Shown: piece after piece, positions 60,137 to 64,000 of the stretch | Position numbering within the stretch: position 1 is the stretch's first letter | How the letters are laid out: each line of letters opens with the position of its first letter | NCBI RefSeq assembly: GCF_001413955.1 | Contig: NZ_LCTZ01000002.1 | Coordinates: forward strand, 1,970,501 to 2,034,500 | Length of the DNA: 64,000 nt | Reading direction: 5' to 3' | DNA from: Flagellimonas eckloniae | GTDB lineage: Bacteria; Bacteroidota; Bacteroidia; Flavobacteriales; Flavobacteriaceae | Notes under the pieces: generated by a model | Databases searched by the model: none | Seen by the model: only the letters and a program-made list of their open reading frames with translations | What the model was told of the DNA's origin: nothing | Translations under genes and position numbers: made by a program

Positions 60137-61468
60137 ATGAGTAAAAAAATAATATTATGGTCCATAACCGCAGCACTTGCGGGCTTTTTATTTGGATTTG
60201 ATGTAGTCGTTATTTCCGGGGCCGATAAAAAATTACAAGCCCTTTGGGAATCTTCAGATTCCTTTCATGGCTGGGTGGTAATGGGTGCTGCTCTTTGGGG
60301 CACAGTACTTGGAGCTATTTTTGGGGGATTTCCAACAAATAAATACGGGCGTAAAAACACCTTGATTTTCATTGGTGTTTTGTTTGCCATATCTGCAATA
60401 GGATCAGCTTTAGCAGATGACCCTTGGGTATTTGCGTTTGCCCGATTCATTGGAGGTATTGGCGTTGGGGCATCAACTATCGCAGCACCCGCCTACATTT
60501 CTGAAATTGCACCTGCAAAAGATAGGGGGCGCCTTGTTGCTTTATATCAATTCAATATTGTATTCGGAATTTTAATTGCATTTCTTTCCAATTATCTCTT
60601 AAGTGGTATTGGCGAAAATGACTGGCGATGGATGGTCGGTGTAGAGGCTATACCAGCAGTTCTCTATATTTTATTTGCGTTGAAAGTGCCCAAAAGCCCC
60701 AGATGGCTGTTATCACAATCCAAAACTGATGAGGCAAAAGAGGTAATGGCCATTATTAATCCAGATATCCCTATTGAAGAACAGATTACTGCTTTCCAAA
60801 GCAATTCATCGGAGTCAAATACCTCCGAAACCATTTTTATCAAAAAGTATAGATTTCCTCTGACATTAGCATTTTTAATAGCATTTTTTAACCAGTTTTC
60901 TGGCATAAATGCCTTTTTATACTATGCCCCACGTATTTTTGAGGAAGCTGGTTTGGGGGAAAGTACTGCTTTGCTAAGTAGCGTGGGTATTGGAGTAACA
61001 AACCTTGTTTTTACGCTATTGGGTGTCTTTCTAATCGATAAATTTGGAAGGAAAACATTGATGTATATTGGTTCCATTGGGTATATTATATCCTTGAGCT
61101 TGGTTTCCGCCGCTTTTTTCCTAGGGTGGACCGGAATGGCAGTTCCCATTTTCTTATTTCTGTTTATTGCTGCCCATGCCATTGGCCAAGGTGCCGTAAT
61201 TTGGGTGTTTATATCTGAAATATTTCCAAATCATTTACGGGCTTCGGGTCAGGCATTTGGTAGTTCGACCCACTGGATTTTGGCCGCCTTAATTCCTTCT
61301 TTAATCCCAACCTTGTTCAATCATCCTATGATTGGTGCCGGAGTAGTCTTTCTAGTTTTCGCAGGAATGATGGTACTTCAATTCTTATTTGTAGCCTTTA
61401 TGATGCCTGAAACCAAAGGAAAAACATTGGAAGAACTGGAAGGTATAATCTTAAAGAAGAATACATGA
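60137..61468 (+). CDS. Sugar porter-family MFS transporter
   Basis: A 443-residue 12-helix inner-membrane symporter of the sugar-porter family. Signatures: GFLFGFDVVVISGADK in helix 1, NKYGRKNTLIF in loop 2-3, PKSPRWLLS at the end of helix 6, NQFSGINAFLYYAPRIF in helix 7, DKFGRKTLMYIG in loop 8-9 and PETKGKTLEELE after helix 12. It would import the monosaccharide freed in the periplasm. It overlaps the next gene by 4 bp (ATGA). Confidence 0.95.
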   Translation: MSKKIILWSITAALAGFLFGFDVVVISGADKKLQALWESSDSFHGWVVMGAALWGTVLGAIFGGFPTNKYGRKNTLIFIGVLFAISAIGSALADDPWVFAFARFIGGIGVGASTIAAPAYISEIAPAKDRGRLVALYQFNIVFGILIAFLSNYLLSGIGENDWRWMVGVEAIPAVLYILFALKVPKSPRWLLSQSKTDEAKEVMAIINPDIPIEEQITAFQSNSSESNTSETIFIKKYRFPLTLAFLIAFFNQFSGINAFLYYAPRIFEEAGLGESTALLSSVGIGVTNLVFTLLGVFLIDKFGRKTLMYIGSIGYIISLSLVSAAFFLGWTGMAVPIFLFLFIAAHAIGQGAVIWVFISEIFPNHLRASGQAFGSSTHWILAALIPSLIPTLFNHPMIGAGVVFLVFAGMMVLQFLFVAFMMPETKGKTLEELEGIILKKNT

Positions 61469-62286
61469 AAAAAATAGTAAGCTTATTGATTTGTCTAAGT
61501 TTTTCACTGCAAATTTTTGCGTCAAAAGTGGACACACTTGTTGTTCATAGCAAGTCGATGAATAAAGAAATAAAGAATGTGGTCATACTGCCAGATTCTT
61601 ATTCAAAAGAAGGGAAAGCGCTTTCAGTGGTCTATTTGTTACATGGCGCCGGAGGTGACTATAAAGCCTGGCTAGGAAAAGCTCCAAATATCAAAGCTTT
61701 GGCAGATTTGCACAATGTGATTATTGTATGCCCGGATGGTGAGGCAAAAAGCTGGTATTTTGATAGTCCCATTGATGAGACATATAAATATGAGACTTAT
61801 ATCTCAACGGAATTGATTGCAGGTGTAGACAAGAACTACAATACGATTGCAAGCCATAAAAATAGAGCAATTACGGGCTACAGTATGGGTGGCCATGGCG
61901 CTTTGTACTTGGCCTTTAAGCATACTGATGTTTGGGGGGTGGCAGCCAGTATGAGTGGTGGAGTGGATATTAGGCCATACGCCTTAAAGTGGGGCATTCC
62001 TGATAGGTTGGGCAATTATTCAGAGTATCCGGAGCATTGGGAGAAGAACTCTGTCATTAACCTTGTACATCTTTTAGGTGATAAAAAACTAAAATTTCTC
62101 TTCGATTGTGGTGTGGATGATTTCTTTTATGAAGACAATAAAAGATTGCATAAAAAATTAATCGAACGTAAGATTCCCCACGATTATATTGAACGGCCCG
62201 GTAGACATGATGGCCCATATTGGAGCAATTCCATTATCTATCAAATGCTGTTTTTTAAAGAGTTTTTTACCCAGGAAACCAAATAA
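61465..62286 (+). CDS. Secreted esterase (alpha/beta hydrolase, CE1/FGH-like)
   Basis: A 273-residue exported esterase. A signal peptide (KKIVSLLICLSFSLQIFA) precedes the fold: LLHGAGGDYKAWLGK oxyanion region, nucleophile Ser in TGYSMGGHGALYLA, acid in FDCGVDDFFYEDN, and His in GRHDGPYWSNS near the end. This is the esterase D/feruloyl-type family used to remove acyl groups from polysaccharides. It overlaps the MFS gene by 4 bp and precedes GH97 by 1 bp. It may deacetylate the target glycan. Confidence 0.9.
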   Translation: MKKIVSLLICLSFSLQIFASKVDTLVVHSKSMNKEIKNVVILPDSYSKEGKALSVVYLLHGAGGDYKAWLGKAPNIKALADLHNVIIVCPDGEAKSWYFDSPIDETYKYETYISTELIAGVDKNYNTIASHKNRAITGYSMGGHGALYLAFKHTDVWGVAASMSGGVDIRPYALKWGIPDRLGNYSEYPEHWEKNSVINLVHLLGDKKLKFLFDCGVDDFFYEDNKRLHKKLIERKIPHDYIERPGRHDGPYWSNSIIYQMLFFKEFFTQETK

Positions 62287-62287
62287 C

Positions 62288-64000
62288 ATGAATTGTAGAG
62301 CAACACTTATTGGAAGTTTACTGATTTCCATGATTTTTTTTAGTTGTAATAAACTAGAAGTCATTCAGGTAAAATCACCTGATGGAAAGAAAGTATTCAC
62401 ACTTTTCCCCAACAAGGAAAATGGTATTGATTTTTCTGTTCAATACAACAACCATGAAGTGTTATTGCCTTCTACATTGGAGCTTGTTTCAAAAGAAATT
62501 TCCTTTTCTGGGGATGTATCTATCCTAAAGATTGAAAATTCCAGCGTAGAAAATGTCTGGAACTCCAATTTTAGTGAGCTAAACATAATCCCTGATAATT
62601 ACAATCAACTAAAAGTTTACTTACAAATAGAAGATGCCAAGCTCAATATTATTTGTAGGGCCTATAATGAGGGTATTTCTTACGCTTATGAAGTTCCCGA
62701 GCAAAACGATATCACCGAGATAGGGTTGGATGAAAACATTCATTACAACTTTAACGATAATTACCCGGTTTGGTCCACCCCAAAACGCGAAAAAGGGACT
62801 CTAACAGCTCAAGGCGAATATAAAAAAATACCATTGACAGAATTGGAGGAAGGTAGCGAACGCCCTCTTTTAATTGATATGGGAGATAGCCTAAAGGTTG
62901 CTTTAGCCGAAGCAAAGCTGGTCGATTATGCCCGTTTAAGTTTCAATAAGGGTACATCTTCCCAATACAGCATTTTATCCACATTAGATGGTAAAATGGG
63001 AGAACAAAAACAAGATACCATAAGTGGCGCAATTATTTCTGAAAGAATAAAAGAAGGGACAAAAGTTCATAAAAAATTACCCTTTCAGTCTCCTTGGCGT
63101 GTGGTTATGATGGCAGAAAACGAAGGTAAGTTGCTCGAAAACAACTACATTATCCAAAACCTAAACGATCCTGTAGCAATTAAAGATGTCTCTTGGATTA
63201 CACCTGGAAAGGTACTTAGGGAAACCACATTAACTACGGATGGTGGATTTGCGGCTATCGATTTTGTGGCTAGCCATAATATGCAATATGTACATTTTGA
63301 TGCCGGTTGGTACGGAAATGAAATGGACAATTCATCTGATGCAACAACTATTACTCTAGATCCAAAACGATCAAAAGGTCCTTTTGATATTGAGGCTATT
63401 TGCAAATATGCCAACGAAAAAGGGGTAAAAGTAATGTTGTATGTAAACCGTAGAGCTTTAGAAAAACAATTGGATGAGGTGCTACCACTTTATAAAAAAT
63501 GGGGAGTAGCAGGTATTAAATATGGTTTTGTACGAGTTGGAGATCAAGATGCAACGGCCTGGTTGCACGAAGCTGTTAAAAAAACTGCCGAGCATGGTAT
63601 GATCATAGACGTACATGACGAGTACAGGCCAACCGGTTTCTCTAGAACCTACCCTAATTTTTTGACCCAGGAAGGCATTCGTGGCGATGAGGAAACTGTT
63701 CCCAATGCCCATACCTTAATAACCATGTATACAAGAATGTTGGCTGGAGCAGCAGACAATACTGTATGTTACTATAACAACCGTGTAAGCGAAATGGGAT
63801 CACATGCTTCACAATTGGCAAAAACGGTTTGCCTTTTTAGTCCGTTGCAATTTTTGTATTGGTATGATAAGCCTGCAGCTTCTCCCGAAAAAGCAGATGG
63901 TTTGTGGGGCGATACCAAACACATTGGTATCGAACCAGAATTGGAATTCTTTGATGCCGTACCCACCACTTGGGATGAAACAAAAGTATTACATGCCGAA
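62288..64000 (+). CDS. GH97 family glycoside hydrolase (lipoprotein), 3' end missing
   Basis: An open frame of 571 codons running off the right edge. It starts with a lipoprotein signal (MNCRATLIGSLLISMIFFSC). An N-terminal beta-sandwich (about 25-300) is followed by the barrel, with HFDAGWYGNEMD, VKVMLYVNRRALEKQLDEVL, GIKYGFVRVGDQDA, IDVHDEYRPTGFSRTYPN and FLTQEGIRGDEET. GH97 includes inverting alpha-glucosidases and retaining alpha-galactosidases; the Tyr-Gly after GIK differs from the Asp nucleophile position of the characterised retaining type. Start is 1 bp after the esterase stop, so it is the next operon gene. Stop lies outside the window. Confidence 0.88.
   Translation, partial: MNCRATLIGSLLISMIFFSCNKLEVIQVKSPDGKKVFTLFPNKENGIDFSVQYNNHEVLLPSTLELVSKEISFSGDVSILKIENSSVENVWNSNFSELNIIPDNYNQLKVYLQIEDAKLNIICRAYNEGISYAYEVPEQNDITEIGLDENIHYNFNDNYPVWSTPKREKGTLTAQGEYKKIPLTELEEGSERPLLIDMGDSLKVALAEAKLVDYARLSFNKGTSSQYSILSTLDGKMGEQKQDTISGAIISERIKEGTKVHKKLPFQSPWRVVMMAENEGKLLENNYIIQNLNDPVAIKDVSWITPGKVLRETTLTTDGGFAAIDFVASHNMQYVHFDAGWYGNEMDNSSDATTITLDPKRSKGPFDIEAICKYANEKGVKVMLYVNRRALEKQLDEVLPLYKKWGVAGIKYGFVRVGDQDATAWLHEAVKKTAEHGMIIDVHDEYRPTGFSRTYPNFLTQEGIRGDEETVPNAHTLITMYTRMLAGAADNTVCYYNNRVSEMGSHASQLAKTVCLFSPLQFLYWYDKPAASPEKADGLWGDTKHIGIEPELEFFDAVPTTWDETKVLHAE

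Noticed and set aside
1..64000. CRISPR arrays, insertion sequences and rRNA genes
   Set aside because: No regularly spaced identical repeats, no transposase-like protein and no rRNA-like segment were seen anywhere in the window.

Overview
The window looks like the chromosome of a marine member of the Flavobacteriaceae (Bacteroidota). Reasons: the order CBS protein - NAD kinase - DUF6089 - UppS - BamA - two OmpH/Skp proteins - MurI; the BamA, ClpX, MutS and FolK-kinase sequences; lipoproteins with Bacteroidota-type signals; few Shine-Dalgarno sites but TTG-N20-TAnnTTTG promoter boxes; and a SusC/SusD locus run by a hybrid two-component system. No genus is claimed.

Layout. 1-4.5 kb: end of an ergothioneine-type methyltransferase (egtD), DUF427, a glycogen-binding-like protein, an aminotransferase, 2TM-folA, and a kelch-like lipoprotein. 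4.5-12.7 kb: minus-strand envelope cluster (murI, two ompH, bamA, uppS, DUF6089, nadK, CBS). 12.7-18.1 kb: pdxJ, hydrolase, small membrane protein, tig-clpP-clpX proteostasis block. 18.1-32.6 kb: ordinary housekeeping and conserved hypothetical genes (GH3-type ligase, DUF2797, AsmA-like, queuosine precursor transporter, sppA, folK-deoxynucleoside kinase fusion, tRNA/rRNA methyltransferase, mutS). 32.7-32.95 kb: tRNA-Gly and tRNA-Leu.

33.0-44.5 kb is the accessory region. Thirteen mostly unrelated small genes all lie on the plus strand: a lipoprotein, a glycosidase, a secreted protein, a racemase-like protein, a sigma factor, PhzF, SRPBCC, Crp/Fnr, DoxX, a RibD-like reductase, two GNATs and an exported DJ-1. 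Most are separated by members of one family of imperfect inverted repeats, about 70-180 bp each, with a left arm like AACAATAGCTATAAGTAATT and a right arm like CAACTACTTATAGCCGAGAC followed by CGTTG. The arrangement resembles an integron gene-cassette array, but no integrase is present and the repeats do not match canonical attC boxes. This is the most unusual structure in the window.

44.7-64 kb (running off the right edge) is a polysaccharide utilisation locus: a hybrid two-component sensor/AraC regulator, SusD and SusC on the minus strand, and divergently a plus-strand operon of GH88, a nucleoside-hydrolase-like protein, GH29 fucosidase, a five-bladed-propeller glycosidase, a sugar MFS transporter, an esterase and GH97. 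The roughly 800 bp gap between susC and GH88 holds four copies of a 16-bp motif, arranged as two pairs with a 21-bp period. Each pair is oriented along the promoter it faces, which makes them strong candidates for the regulator's operators. The enzyme set suggests a substrate with uronic acid, fucose-type and alpha-linked sugars; no sulfatase or polysaccharide lyase is visible here.
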